DNA from: Gammaproteobacteria bacterium
GTDB lineage: Bacteria > Pseudomonadota > Gammaproteobacteria > GCA-001735895
Assembly: GCA_026989015.1 (NCBI GenBank)
Contig: JALSKD010000148.1
Coordinates: 1-53,383, forward strand
DNA: 53,383 nucleotides
Reading direction: 5' to 3'
The translations under genes and the position numbers were made by a program. Every line of letters begins with the position of its first letter. Positions within the stretch are counted from its first letter, which is position 1. Below are positions 1 to 7,783 of the stretch, piece after piece. The notes under the pieces are model-generated. The model ran no database searches. It had not been told where the DNA came from and was given only the letters and a program-made list of their open reading frames with translations.

Positions 1-436
1 CGTTGCGGATCGACATCAACCGCATGTAGCCGGAATAGGGGGAGGCCAGCTTGGGATCGACGGCACGCTGCCAGGCATAGACGAAGTCATGAGCGGTGAC
101 CGGGTCGCCATTGGACCAGCGTGCGTTCTTGCGCAAATGGAAGGTATAGAGGTTCTTGGCGTCGTTGGCTTCCCAGCGCTCGGCCACGCCGGGAGCCAGC
201 GTGCCGTCGGCATTCTGGGTCAGCAGCCCTTCGAACAGGTCGCGGGCAATGGCCGAACCGGTCACATCCTCGACCAGTTGCGGGTCGATCGACGGCGGCT
301 CGGCGCCCATGTTGTAGGTGAACACCTGTTGCTCGGCCAGCGGTTCACCGGTGACCGGATGGGTCTTGGCCGCGAAGCCGGTGGATAACATCATCAGGCC
401 GGCCAGTACCAGCATCAGCTGCAGAAAGCGTTTCAT
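1..436 (-). CDS. oppA: OppA-like oligopeptide-binding protein (N-terminal part; runs off left edge)
   Basis: Periplasmic solute-binding protein (family 5) that would capture peptides for an inner-membrane ABC importer. Only the first 145 residues are in the window. The ATG at 436 has GAGG upstream and is followed by a signal peptide (MKRFLQLMLVLAGLMML, then an Ala-rich end near residue 22). The mature part carries OppA-type stretches: NMGAEPPSIDP, GSAIARDLFEGLL, APGVAERWE, RWSNGDPVTAHDF and YAWQRAVDP. No permease or ATPase lies beside it in the window, and the importer at 10446-16350 has its own binding protein. Peptide specificity is family knowledge; MppA is a possible alternative. Confidence 0.88.
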   Translation of the reverse strand, partial: MKRFLQLMLVLAGLMMLSTGFAAKTHPVTGEPLAEQQVFTYNMGAEPPSIDPQLVEDVTGSAIARDLFEGLLTQNADGTLAPGVAERWEANDAKNLYTFHLRKNARWSNGDPVTAHDFVYAWQRAVDPKLASPYSGYMRLMSIRN

Positions 437-849
437 AGGAATTCCTCGGTTTGCGAACGGCCCCACCGGAAGCCGGAGGGCGTGCATACAGTGATGCGCA
501 AAATGTCACAACAGCGCGGCAAATTCAATCAAAATCAGTTGTTTTTTGCAATTTACAACCAAGGGCATGAACCGGGGGTGAACCCAGCGCGGCTGTGGCC
601 AGGCGAGCCGTGAAAGGCGGGGTAAAGAAAGCCACGGGCAGGGCTGACTGCATCCGAGTGGGCCAGGACAGTTACGGCCTGTAAATTGGCTGGCACCGCC
701 CGGAACTTGCCCATGCCGTGGCTTTTCAGCAACCAGTCAGAGACTTCCTCTGCTTGCTCATTCCATATGGGGTGGGCGGGAGATTCACCAAGGCTCGACG
801 CCGTGTTGCGGGAGGGGGATCGTCACCTGGGTGACACTGAGTGAGGGTA
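437..849. other. Intergenic region upstream of oppA, no gene seen
   Basis: About 410 bases without a credible gene on either strand. An AT-rich patch at about 520-560 lies upstream of oppA and may hold its promoter; the best match on the minus strand is TTGTGA, a 17-base spacer and TATGCA, which is weak. A short dyad GTCACC-TG-GGTGAC sits at 822-835 just past the end of the methyltransferase gene, with no T tract behind it. Confidence 0.5.
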
Positions 850-1788
850 TCAGGGCTTGCGGCAGTGCAACTCCCAGGCCAGCAAGCGGCCTTGCTCGTC
901 GAGAATCGGAGCTGACCGAAATGCTTCCAGACCGGCTTTGATACTCAATTGCTCAAGCCGCCCCAGGCGATCGCCGTCCAGTGCGGCGTTCAGCTGGTCG
1001 GTGATGCGTTGCCGGGCCTGCTGGGTGTGTTGCCGCAGCCTCTTCAGATGACCGACCCGCTCCGTTACGGACAGGGAAATACCTTGCTGAAAGAGGTACT
1101 GGGCCTGTTTCAGTACTTCTGCGACGACGATCCCTTGTGGATGCCGGCCGGTGAGCCGGGCAATGCAGCGGTTCAGAGCCAGACGGGCCTGCTGCGCGCG
1201 CGGGTTGTGCTGCAGACGCTTGCGGTCGCCCGTGCTGCGGATTTCACCCATGACCAGGATCAGTTTCTCCATGCGTTCGAAGACCGGGAAGTCCTGCAGC
1301 AGGCTGCGGTACTGGGCCAGTTCCTCGCGGCTGTTGTGGCTGATCAGAGAGTCCACATGATGGGCGATCACTGCGATCCGGCCTTCGGGTTTCAATGCCG
1401 TGGCAAGCCTGGGAATGACGGGTTCCGGTCGAGCGTATTCGAGACCGAACTGGGAGGAAATCAGCTGATAACGCTCCGCTTGTGGCTGAAACTGCTCCAG
1501 GGGCGAAGGCGTCAGCAGCGTAACACCGTCGATGATCCGGGTGGGCACCCGGTCCACGGCTTCGATCTCCAACTGTTTGCCGGCGGATGAGGCGACTTTC
1601 AATGCCACCCGGGTCACCGCGCCGTTGCCGGTGGCAATGTCGAGTATTCGGCTTCCGTTCGGCACTGCCTCAAAAAGGGTTCTCCAACGCGGAAGGATGT
1701 GCGAACGGTACCAGCTGGGTTCTTCACTGCCGAAGGAGCCGGTGACCGAGTTGTTCCAGTAATTCTGCCAGTGATCGTGGTGGGCCAT
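850..1788 (-). CDS. Class I SAM-dependent methyltransferase, target unknown
   Basis: A 312-residue predicted cytosolic methyltransferase. The glycine-rich SAM-binding motif I is clear near residues 47-58 (ILDIATGNGAVT), followed by an acidic strand end (IEAVD) and a later strand after a conserved-looking PEGRIAVIAHH, as in Rossmann-fold methyltransferases. The C-terminal half is Arg/Gln-rich and helical, without a domain I recognise. There is no signal peptide. The start is the first ATG of the frame, without an obvious Shine-Dalgarno sequence. The gene sits alone, just behind the terminator of the TonB receptor gene and in the same direction. Substrate cannot be told from sequence or context. 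Confidence 0.85.
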   Translation of the reverse strand: MAHHDHWQNYWNNSVTGSFGSEEPSWYRSHILPRWRTLFEAVPNGSRILDIATGNGAVTRVALKVASSAGKQLEIEAVDRVPTRIIDGVTLLTPSPLEQFQPQAERYQLISSQFGLEYARPEPVIPRLATALKPEGRIAVIAHHVDSLISHNSREELAQYRSLLQDFPVFERMEKLILVMGEIRSTGDRKRLQHNPRAQQARLALNRCIARLTGRHPQGIVVAEVLKQAQYLFQQGISLSVTERVGHLKRLRQHTQQARQRITDQLNAALDGDRLGRLEQLSIKAGLEAFRSAPILDEQGRLLAWELHCRKP

Positions 1789-1826
1789 GAAGTCAAAGCG
1801 GTGGTTTGTTTACCCTACTGTACATG

Positions 1827-1851
1827 AAAAAGGGGGGCCGCAAGGCCCCCC
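1827..1851 (-). terminator. Rho-independent terminator of the TonB receptor gene
   Basis: A perfect 8-bp stem (1832-1839 with 1844-1851, GGGGGGCC/GGCCCCCC) closes a 4-base loop. On the minus strand it is followed by five T residues (1831-1827). It lies 30 bases past the receptor stop codon, in the right direction and position to end that transcript. Confidence 0.88.
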
Positions 1852-1880
1852 TCAAGTCGGGTACGATCGAATTCCGCGAA

Positions 1881-4562
1881 TTAGAACTCGATGGTGTACT
1901 CCGTGTAGATGACGCGACCGGTGTTGTCATAGAGGTCATAGGCATCCCTGGTGAACTTGCCTTCAGGATCCAGTACCGGGTCTTCGTCGGTCAGATTGGT
2001 GGCGCCGATCGTGATCTTGCCATACTCGTCGGCATCATAGGAGTAGGCGAGGTTGATCGTGGTCCAGGTATCCACCTTCTCATCCGAGGACACCAGTTCG
2101 GCTTTGCCGTTGACGATTTGAATGTAGTCGTCGGTAGCATAATCGCCGATGTACTGGATCAGCAGGTCGACCGAGTGCGGACCCATGCTCCATATGGCAC
2201 CAAGGTTCATGCGCAGTTCGGGCTGATAGCTGAAGCCGGCCGTATCCTGAACAGGTCCTTTGTAGTAGACCTGTTGTTCGTAGGTCAAGGACTTGGACAG
2301 CAGCAGGTAAGGCTCGAACAGGCCCTTGTCGGTATCGACTTCACCCTTGATCTCGATGTCGATACCGCTGGCGTTCAATTCACCTTCGTTGTCCGAGGTG
2401 GCATTGATACGCAAAACATTACCGGCATTCGAGCGCTCGATATAGTTGCCGGCATTCGGGTCGCTGAGGTCAATGCCCGCGGCCTCTGCATAAAGCAGGG
2501 ATTGCGCGGTGCGGGTGACGATCACGTCATCGATCTGGATGTTCCAGTAGGCGATGTCGGCGGTCCAGCCGTCGGTGAACTCCCAGTTGACACCCAGGCT
2601 GTAGTTGGTGGAGGTTTCCGCATCCAGATCCGGGTTGCTGGAGTAATAGGTGTCATACTGACGCTCCGGGCAGTCTTCCGGTGCGGTCCCGTTGTCCTGA
2701 CAGAGCTTGTAGTCGGTGGCGTCTTCGGCCGAGAAGCTTTCCGGGCCGTAGAGGTCGGACAGAGCCGGCGCCTTGAAGCCCTTGCTCCAGCGGGCACGCA
2801 GCTTGACATCCTCGCGGGCATCCCAGACCACGCCGATGGACGGTGAAACCTTGCTGCCGAAATCGCTGTAATCGTCCGAGCGCAGCGCCAGGTCGACTTC
2901 GACATCCTCGGTCACCGGCAGGATGGCTTCAACAAAAACGGCCGTCACATCCCGATCGCCCGATGAGGAGTTACCCGCGGAACCGCCAACGAGTCCGGCC
3001 TCGGAAGCCGCGTCGTAGAGGTTGGCGTAATCGACGGTGAAGGTTTCAGCACCGGCGACCATGGCGACATCCCCGGCTCCGAAGAGGTCACCCGCGGACC
3101 ACTGGATCTGGCCGTAGAGTTTGCTCATCTTGGTGAAGTTGTCCTGGCCTACAGTGGCGCGCAGGCTCGCGGCCGCATCCGGATCGGTGAAGGGGTTGGC
3201 GCCATCGGCCACGACCTTGTCGAGTCCGAGATAGGACAGGTAATACCGCCCCTGTTCCTTGGAATCGTAACGGTCGTACTGGGCATAGACCTCATAGCTG
3301 ACCTCATCGGTGATGTCGCCCTTGAAGCCGGCGGTCAGGTCGTACTGGGTATCGGTGACGAAGTTGTCGCGGTTGCCGATGGGTGTCCAGCGGTAGTAAC
3401 CGTACAGCTCATAGTTGGGTCCGATCTCACCATCCGCGATCATCTGGTCGATGTCATAGGGGTTGTCCGAGAAATCCTTCGGGTAGTCGGGCCATCCGGC
3501 GGCAGGCGGCGCGTAACGGCCGAAGGACTCCACGCGGGAGAACAGGGCCTGTGCGAAGAACTCGGTGTTGTCAGTCAATTCAAAATTGAAATCGATGTAG
3601 GTGTTGACCCGATCCAGTTCCGCCTTGTTGGCAGAGACATTGGCGTAGGCATAGGTACAGGCCGTGCTGTTGGGCAGACCGAAGGCGGCCAGGGACATGA
3701 CGCCCATGAATCCGCCGGTCGTCGGGCAGTTGTTCGCGGCGCGGATGTCGTAGAAGCCGGTATCCGGGTCATAGAGTTCGACGGTCTTGCCGTAGAAGGA
3801 AATGCCATCGGTATCGATGTAGACATCGAGGCCGTCACCGTCCTTGTCGAAGGCGCGGGCCTTGGTGTAATCACGGTCGGCGTCGAAAATCGCATCGCGG
3901 TGGTTGCGTTCGATGGCGAAGGTGACATTGGCGCGGTCGCTGGAGGCGCCACCGACGATGGAGAAGCTTTCTTCGCCGCCGTCGTCCTGGCTGCGCTCAC
4001 CGACACGGGCGTTGAACATCAGGCCGTCATAGCCCTTTTTCATGATGATGTTGACCACGCCGGCAATGGCGTCAGAGCCGTAAACGGCGGAAGCTGCGTC
4101 CGGCAGCATCTCGATGCGCTCGACTGCGGCCATCGGGATCATGTTGATGTTGACCGAGGCAGCGCCGAGGTTGGGAGAACCGGGGATGCGGTGGCCATTG
4201 ATCAGCACCAGTGTGCGGTCGGAGCCGAGTCCGCGCAGGTTGATGGTGGCATTGGACTGGGCCGAGCTGCCGGAACGCTCGCTGAAGGAACCGTAGGTGT
4301 TCAGCGGCGATGAGCGCAGTACATCGGCGATCATCAGGTTGCCTGTGGCATCGATGTCGGCACGGTCCATTGACACCAGGTTACCGGACTCCTCGATCGT
4401 GGTGCGCGTGATACGCGAACCGGTGGTGACCACCTCTTCGACCTCGTCGTCGTTCTGCTGGGCATGGGCTGCAGGGGCGACTGCAGCGGTGGCCAGGCTG
4501 GCATACAGGGCAAGACGGATGGCTTCTTTGAGCAACCCGTTCTTCTTATGCAGTGTTGACAT
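1881..4562 (-). CDS. TonB-dependent outer-membrane receptor
   Basis: An 893-residue outer-membrane beta-barrel transporter with N-terminal plug. It starts with a long signal peptide ending in APAAHAQ, then a TonB-box-like EEVVTTGSRI near residues 43-52. The plug follows with its usual stretches: ADVLRSSP, NLRGLGSDRTLVLINGHR, VERIEMLPDAASAVYGSDAI and AGVVNIIMKKG. Barrel strands fill the rest, including a WSKGFKAPALSDLYGP stretch, and the protein ends in Phe (YTEYTIEF), the usual outer-membrane sorting residue. The start has AGGAG upstream. The ligand is unknown; the type is common for peptides, sugars or siderophores. The TonB operon at 4855-9993 reads towards it and probably energises it. This is inference from position. 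Confidence 0.93.
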   Translation of the reverse strand: MSTLHKKNGLLKEAIRLALYASLATAAVAPAAHAQQNDDEVEEVVTTGSRITRTTIEESGNLVSMDRADIDATGNLMIADVLRSSPLNTYGSFSERSGSSAQSNATINLRGLGSDRTLVLINGHRIPGSPNLGAASVNINMIPMAAVERIEMLPDAASAVYGSDAIAGVVNIIMKKGYDGLMFNARVGERSQDDGGEESFSIVGGASSDRANVTFAIERNHRDAIFDADRDYTKARAFDKDGDGLDVYIDTDGISFYGKTVELYDPDTGFYDIRAANNCPTTGGFMGVMSLAAFGLPNSTACTYAYANVSANKAELDRVNTYIDFNFELTDNTEFFAQALFSRVESFGRYAPPAAGWPDYPKDFSDNPYDIDQMIADGEIGPNYELYGYYRWTPIGNRDNFVTDTQYDLTAGFKGDITDEVSYEVYAQYDRYDSKEQGRYYLSYLGLDKVVADGANPFTDPDAAASLRATVGQDNFTKMSKLYGQIQWSAGDLFGAGDVAMVAGAETFTVDYANLYDAASEAGLVGGSAGNSSSGDRDVTAVFVEAILPVTEDVEVDLALRSDDYSDFGSKVSPSIGVVWDAREDVKLRARWSKGFKAPALSDLYGPESFSAEDATDYKLCQDNGTAPEDCPERQYDTYYSSNPDLDAETSTNYSLGVNWEFTDGWTADIAYWNIQIDDVIVTRTAQSLLYAEAAGIDLSDPNAGNYIERSNAGNVLRINATSDNEGELNASGIDIEIKGEVDTDKGLFEPYLLLSKSLTYEQQVYYKGPVQDTAGFSYQPELRMNLGAIWSMGPHSVDLLIQYIGDYATDDYIQIVNGKAELVSSDEKVDTWTTINLAYSYDADEYGKITIGATNLTDEDPVLDPEGKFTRDAYDLYDNTGRVIYTEYTIEF

Positions 4563-4656
4563 GGGTAGTTCTCCTCTTATCTGTGGTGAAAAAACGACAC
4601 CACGCTGGTTGTGTAGAGTGAATCAGTTGTGAAAGTGAACTAATTCGCTGGCGCCA

Positions 4657-4686
4657 AGATTAGTCGTGTAGTAGAGGAGGGGTCAA
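4657..4686 (-). promoter_or_regulatory. Predicted sigma-70 promoter of the TonB receptor gene
   Basis: On the minus strand TTGACC (4686-4681) and TAATCT (4662-4657) are separated by 18 bases, leaving an untranslated leader of about 85 bases before the receptor ATG. The -10 box is overlapped by a dyad (ACTAAT at 4639-4644, ATTAGT at 4659-4664) around the self-complementary TGGCGCCA at 4649-4656, a possible operator. Confidence 0.55.
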
Positions 4687-4854
4687 GAACTTTTGAGGGG
4701 TTTTTGAGGTCGAATGAAGATTTTTTGACCGATGGCGGTTATCGGGTATTGTTGCTTTTCCGCACCACCCGGTTGTGTGGAGCGCAACAACCAAGATGGC
4801 CTGGAAAAAGCCGCGCGCGGAAGCGAGGGCTTTCCCGTGCCCACAGGTCCATCC
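4687..4854. other. Gap between TonB operon and receptor gene
   Basis: No gene is visible. On the minus strand a bulged hairpin is possible at about 4803-4835 (GGAAAAAGCC against GGGCTTTCC), leading into a short T run; it could weakly terminate the TonB operon just past the TPR gene. A near-duplicate TTTTGAGG occurs twice around 4692-4710. Confidence 0.3.
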
Positions 4855-6177
4855 TCAGGGTTGGGCGAGCGTCCGTTCCCTCTCGATTTCCGTATCCAGG
4901 TACTTGATCCACTGCCGCGCGGACTTGCGATTCTGTTTTGTGCTCCGGGGAGCGTCGATGGCACGGGCGAAGGCGCGTTTTGCCTGCTCGAGATTCTTGA
5001 GGTTGTAGTAGCCCATGCCAAGCAGGATCCAGGCCGATCCGGGGCGCTTGACGCCTTTCTTGCCGAGGCCGGCTTGCAGTGCTTCGATGGCCTTGTCCCA
5101 CTCATCCAGGTTGACATAGGCCTGCCCCAGGCGGATCCAGGCTTCACCCGTGTCCGAAAGCCGGGCGGCCTCGGTCAGCGGGCCGATGGCCTTGCGGTCC
5201 TCACGGGCCTGCACCCAGGCCTGGGCCAGCAGTTCGAGGTTCTTGCGGTTCTTCTCGAGTACACCCTCGGCGATGCCCTTGTCCAGCACCTTGGCGGCCT
5301 TGTAGGGCACCTCATGGATCAGGTACAGACTCGCCAGGTTGCGCAGTTGCGATGCTTTTTTCAGCAGGCCCTTCTCGTACATGACTTCCATCAGCGCCAG
5401 TTGCTTGCGGGTTTTGCCCATCTGGCTGTAGACGCTGGCGAGGTCTCGGAAGTACTGGGGTTTGGGGTAGAGGGTCAGCAGTTCCTTGATGACCTTGGCC
5501 ATGTTCCTGTAATCCTTGAGCTCGTAATAGCTGGCGCGCATCAGCAGATACCAGCTTTCCTTGACGGTACGGCCGCTCTGCTTGCGCAGAGTAATGGCTT
5601 TGCGCAGGGCCGGGACCGCGTCCTTGTAGCGCTTGAGCTTGTAATAGGCCTGGCCGAGCAGGGCGTAGGATTCGGGGGAAGGGGTTTCGGTCAGCGCCAT
5701 CCACTGCAGAATACGGTCGAGCGCGGTCTTGTAGTCTTCCTCCAGAAAATAGAGCTGGCTCAGGGTGTAGAGGGTGCCGGCTTTCATGCCGGGTTGCAGC
5801 TGGGGTTGTTTCAGCAGGGTCTCATAGGCCTGTATCGCCTTGCGGTATTGTTCGCGAGAGAAATAGATGTAGGCGTAGAAGTTCCACAACTGTGCCTTTT
5901 CGGTGCTGTTGAGGCGGCGGCGCTTCTTGATTTTCTCGAGCACCACCAGTGCCTGGTCGTATTTTTTCTGGTTGACCAGTTCCTGAGCCTCGGTCAACAG
6001 CTTGTAGACCTTTTGGCTGATCAGCGGCGCCTTGTTCTTTTTCTCTTCCTTTTTGGTCTTGTCGCTGGCGCTCCAGGCGGTTTCGCTGTGCAGCCCGCCA
6101 CCGAGGGCGATGCCCAGACCGAGGGTCAGTGCCAGCAGGGTACGGGCGGGAGCGGCGAATCGGGTGAGGTACATCAT
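4855..6177 (-). CDS. Secreted TPR-repeat protein of the TonB2-type operon
   Basis: A 440-residue protein with an N-terminal signal or anchor segment (residues about 8-28), a Lys-rich stretch, then TPR repeats to the C-terminus. Repeats are visible as LLTEAQELVNQKKYDQALVV, YFSREQYRKAIQAYETLL, LGQAYYKLKRYKDAVPALRK, LGQAYVNLDEWDKAIEALQA and LLGMGYYNLKNLEQAKRAF. It is the last gene of a six-gene leftward operon and starts 4 bases after the tonB stop. Comparable TPR proteins close TonB2-type operons in marine gammaproteobacteria and are thought to be periplasmic helpers of energy transfer. Two adjacent ATGs (6177 and 6174) are possible starts; AGG lies just upstream. Confidence 0.85.
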   Translation of the reverse strand: MMYLTRFAAPARTLLALTLGLGIALGGGLHSETAWSASDKTKKEEKKNKAPLISQKVYKLLTEAQELVNQKKYDQALVVLEKIKKRRRLNSTEKAQLWNFYAYIYFSREQYRKAIQAYETLLKQPQLQPGMKAGTLYTLSQLYFLEEDYKTALDRILQWMALTETPSPESYALLGQAYYKLKRYKDAVPALRKAITLRKQSGRTVKESWYLLMRASYYELKDYRNMAKVIKELLTLYPKPQYFRDLASVYSQMGKTRKQLALMEVMYEKGLLKKASQLRNLASLYLIHEVPYKAAKVLDKGIAEGVLEKNRKNLELLAQAWVQAREDRKAIGPLTEAARLSDTGEAWIRLGQAYVNLDEWDKAIEALQAGLGKKGVKRPGSAWILLGMGYYNLKNLEQAKRAFARAIDAPRSTKQNRKSARQWIKYLDTEIERERTLAQP

Positions 6178-6181
6178 GCGC

Positions 6182-6802
6182 CTAGTCGTCCAGTTTGAAT
6201 ACGATGCGGTTGCGCACGCCGGGCACCTCGACCGGTTTGCCGTCCTCGGTACGCGGTTTGTACTTGAATTTCGAAGCGGCCTTGATGGCGGCGCGATGGA
6301 AGATCTTCGATTTGGGTTCCGAGTCGATGACGCGGATGTCCTTGACGGTGCCCTGCCGGGTGACCGTGAACTCCAGCAGCACCCAGCCTTCGAGGGCGCG
6401 TTGCTGGGCGCGGCGCGGATACACTGCCTGAACCTTGACGATGGGCAGGTATTCGGCGTCGCCAGGTGTCAGGCTGATGCCGCCGGAGGTCATGTTGATA
6501 TCGGTGTCCACATCGATGGCGGCCACCGAGAGCTTTTCGGCCTCTGGGGTGGCGTCATCCATTTCCGGGGGCGGCGGCTCCGGGGGAGGGGTCTTGGGTT
6601 GGGGCGGCTTTTCCGGTTTGCGTTGCTTGCGTTTGACCTGTTCGTCCCGCTTGACGCGCACGAAATCGACGATGTGGCCGGCCGCATCCTCGTCGAGGCT
6701 GCGGTCGGCGGTGGCGATCAGGTACTGCATGGTGAAGATCAGGCCGAAAGTGACGGCGGCCGCGAGCGCGACGGACAGCAGAAGGCGCAGCATCGCAGCC
6801 AT
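6182..6802 (-). CDS. tonB: TonB energy-transducing protein (TonB2 type)
   Basis: A 206-residue inner-membrane-anchored protein that carries proton-motive force from ExbB/ExbD to outer-membrane receptors. It has one N-terminal membrane helix (residues about 4-28), a Lys/Pro-rich periplasmic spacer (KPPQPKTPPPEPPPPEMDD) and a C-terminal TonB domain with the YP motif (VYPRRAQQRALEGWVLLEF), a DIRVIDSEP strand and FKYKPRTEDGKPVE. It is short, like TonB2 rather than classical TonB. I chose the ATG at 6802 because GGAG sits about 9 bases upstream inside the end of exbD and spacing to the exbD stop is 4 bases; an upstream start at 6835 would lengthen the overlap without a ribosome site. Confidence 0.93.
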   Translation of the reverse strand: MAAMLRLLLSVALAAAVTFGLIFTMQYLIATADRSLDEDAAGHIVDFVRVKRDEQVKRKQRKPEKPPQPKTPPPEPPPPEMDDATPEAEKLSVAAIDVDTDINMTSGGISLTPGDAEYLPIVKVQAVYPRRAQQRALEGWVLLEFTVTRQGTVKDIRVIDSEPKSKIFHRAAIKAASKFKYKPRTEDGKPVEVPGVRNRIVFKLDD

Positions 6803-6806
6803 TGGC

Positions 6807-7217
6807 TTACTGCTCCTGCGCCGCGATGGAGACATTGTAGACGCCGGCCTGGCGCGAGGCGTCCATCACCTGAATCAGGGTGTCGGTCTTGGATTCCTTG
6901 TCGGCCTGGATGATGACCGATCCCTGAGGGTTCTCGGCGTGCAGGCGTTCGATGTTGGGGCGCACGGAGCGGATGTCCACCTGCCGTCGATCGATCCAGA
7001 TGTCGTTGTTGGCATCGATGGCGATGAGGATGTTGGCCTTGGCCTTTTTGACCGCGGTGGCGGCCTGCGGGCGGTTGACATCGATCCCGGTCTCCTTGAT
7101 GAAGGTGGCGGTGACAATGAAGAAGATCAGCATGATGAACACCACATCGAGCATCGGGGTGATGTCGATGCTGGCTTCCTCTTCCTGGTTGTGAATGTTG
7201 GAAAATATCTTTCTCAT
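6807..7217 (-). CDS. exbD: ExbD-type biopolymer transport protein
   Basis: A 136-residue stator component of the TonB proton channel. It has a short cytosolic N-terminus, one membrane helix (residues about 22-42) and a periplasmic domain. The essential membrane aspartate is present as D24 in ITPMLDVVFIMLIFF. The periplasmic domain ends with NPQGSVIIQADKESK and DASRQAGVYNVSIA, as usual for the family. It follows exbB by 16 bases and precedes tonB in the operon. TolR is excluded by the tonB-containing context. Confidence 0.94.
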   Translation of the reverse strand: MRKIFSNIHNQEEEASIDITPMLDVVFIMLIFFIVTATFIKETGIDVNRPQAATAVKKAKANILIAIDANNDIWIDRRQVDIRSVRPNIERLHAENPQGSVIIQADKESKTDTLIQVMDASRQAGVYNVSIAAQEQ

Positions 7218-7233
7218 CGGACGGACTCGGGGT

Positions 7234-7773
7234 TCATTTGCTGAAGGTCATGCGCTCGGCGATCTCCTCGCGCGCTATTTGTGCCTTGCGCTGCAGCCAG
7301 GTGTTGAGGAACAGACCGGACAGGGCGACCACCATGCCCGCCATGGTCGGTACCGTGGCCTTGGAGACACCGGCGGCCAGTGAACGCGGATTGCCGGAGC
7401 CGGAAATGGACATGACCTCGAACACCTCGATCATGCCGGTGACCGTGCCGAGCAGGCCCATCAACGGGCACAGCATGACCAGCGCCTTGATGATCGGCAG
7501 GTTTTTCTCCAGCCGGCTGGCGGTTTCGGAGATCAGCTTTTCCCGTATCTGGTGGGCGTACCAGCTCTTGCGGTCGTTGCGGGCATTCCAGGCGTCGATG
7601 GCCTGGCGCACGGCCTGCCGGTGGCTGAAACCGAGATAGAGCAGGCGCTCGAACAGGAAGGTCCACAACACCAGTGCCAGCAGGGCGATCCAGTACAACA
7701 CCGGGCCGCCGAGTTCCATGAAATCACGGACGGCTTCGACGAGGGTGTAGAAATCGGTGGTCAGGTTCGCCAT
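7234..7773 (-). CDS. exbB: ExbB-type proton-channel protein
   Basis: A 179-residue MotA/TolQ/ExbB-family inner-membrane protein. Three membrane segments are visible: near residues 22-42 (GGPVLYWIALLALVLWTFLF), 95-120 (ALVMLCPLMGLLGTVTGMIE) and 140-165 (VPTMAGMVVALSGLFLNTWL). The channel-lining threonine/glycine pattern LLGTVTGMIEVFEVM and the GVSKATVPTMAG stretch are typical. This is the short ExbB of TonB2-type systems. It follows the longer TtpC-like paralogue by 10 bases and together with ExbD should form the proton-conducting motor for TonB. Confidence 0.93.
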   Translation of the reverse strand: MANLTTDFYTLVEAVRDFMELGGPVLYWIALLALVLWTFLFERLLYLGFSHRQAVRQAIDAWNARNDRKSWYAHQIREKLISETASRLEKNLPIIKALVMLCPLMGLLGTVTGMIEVFEVMSISGSGNPRSLAAGVSKATVPTMAGMVVALSGLFLNTWLQRKAQIAREEIAERMTFSK

Positions 7774-7783
7774 GGTTCAGGCC

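Noticed and set aside
489-515. CRP-like site upstream of oppA (TGTGA and TCAC halves on the minus strand)
   Set aside because: The halves are about 11 bases apart instead of 6, so it does not fit CRP.
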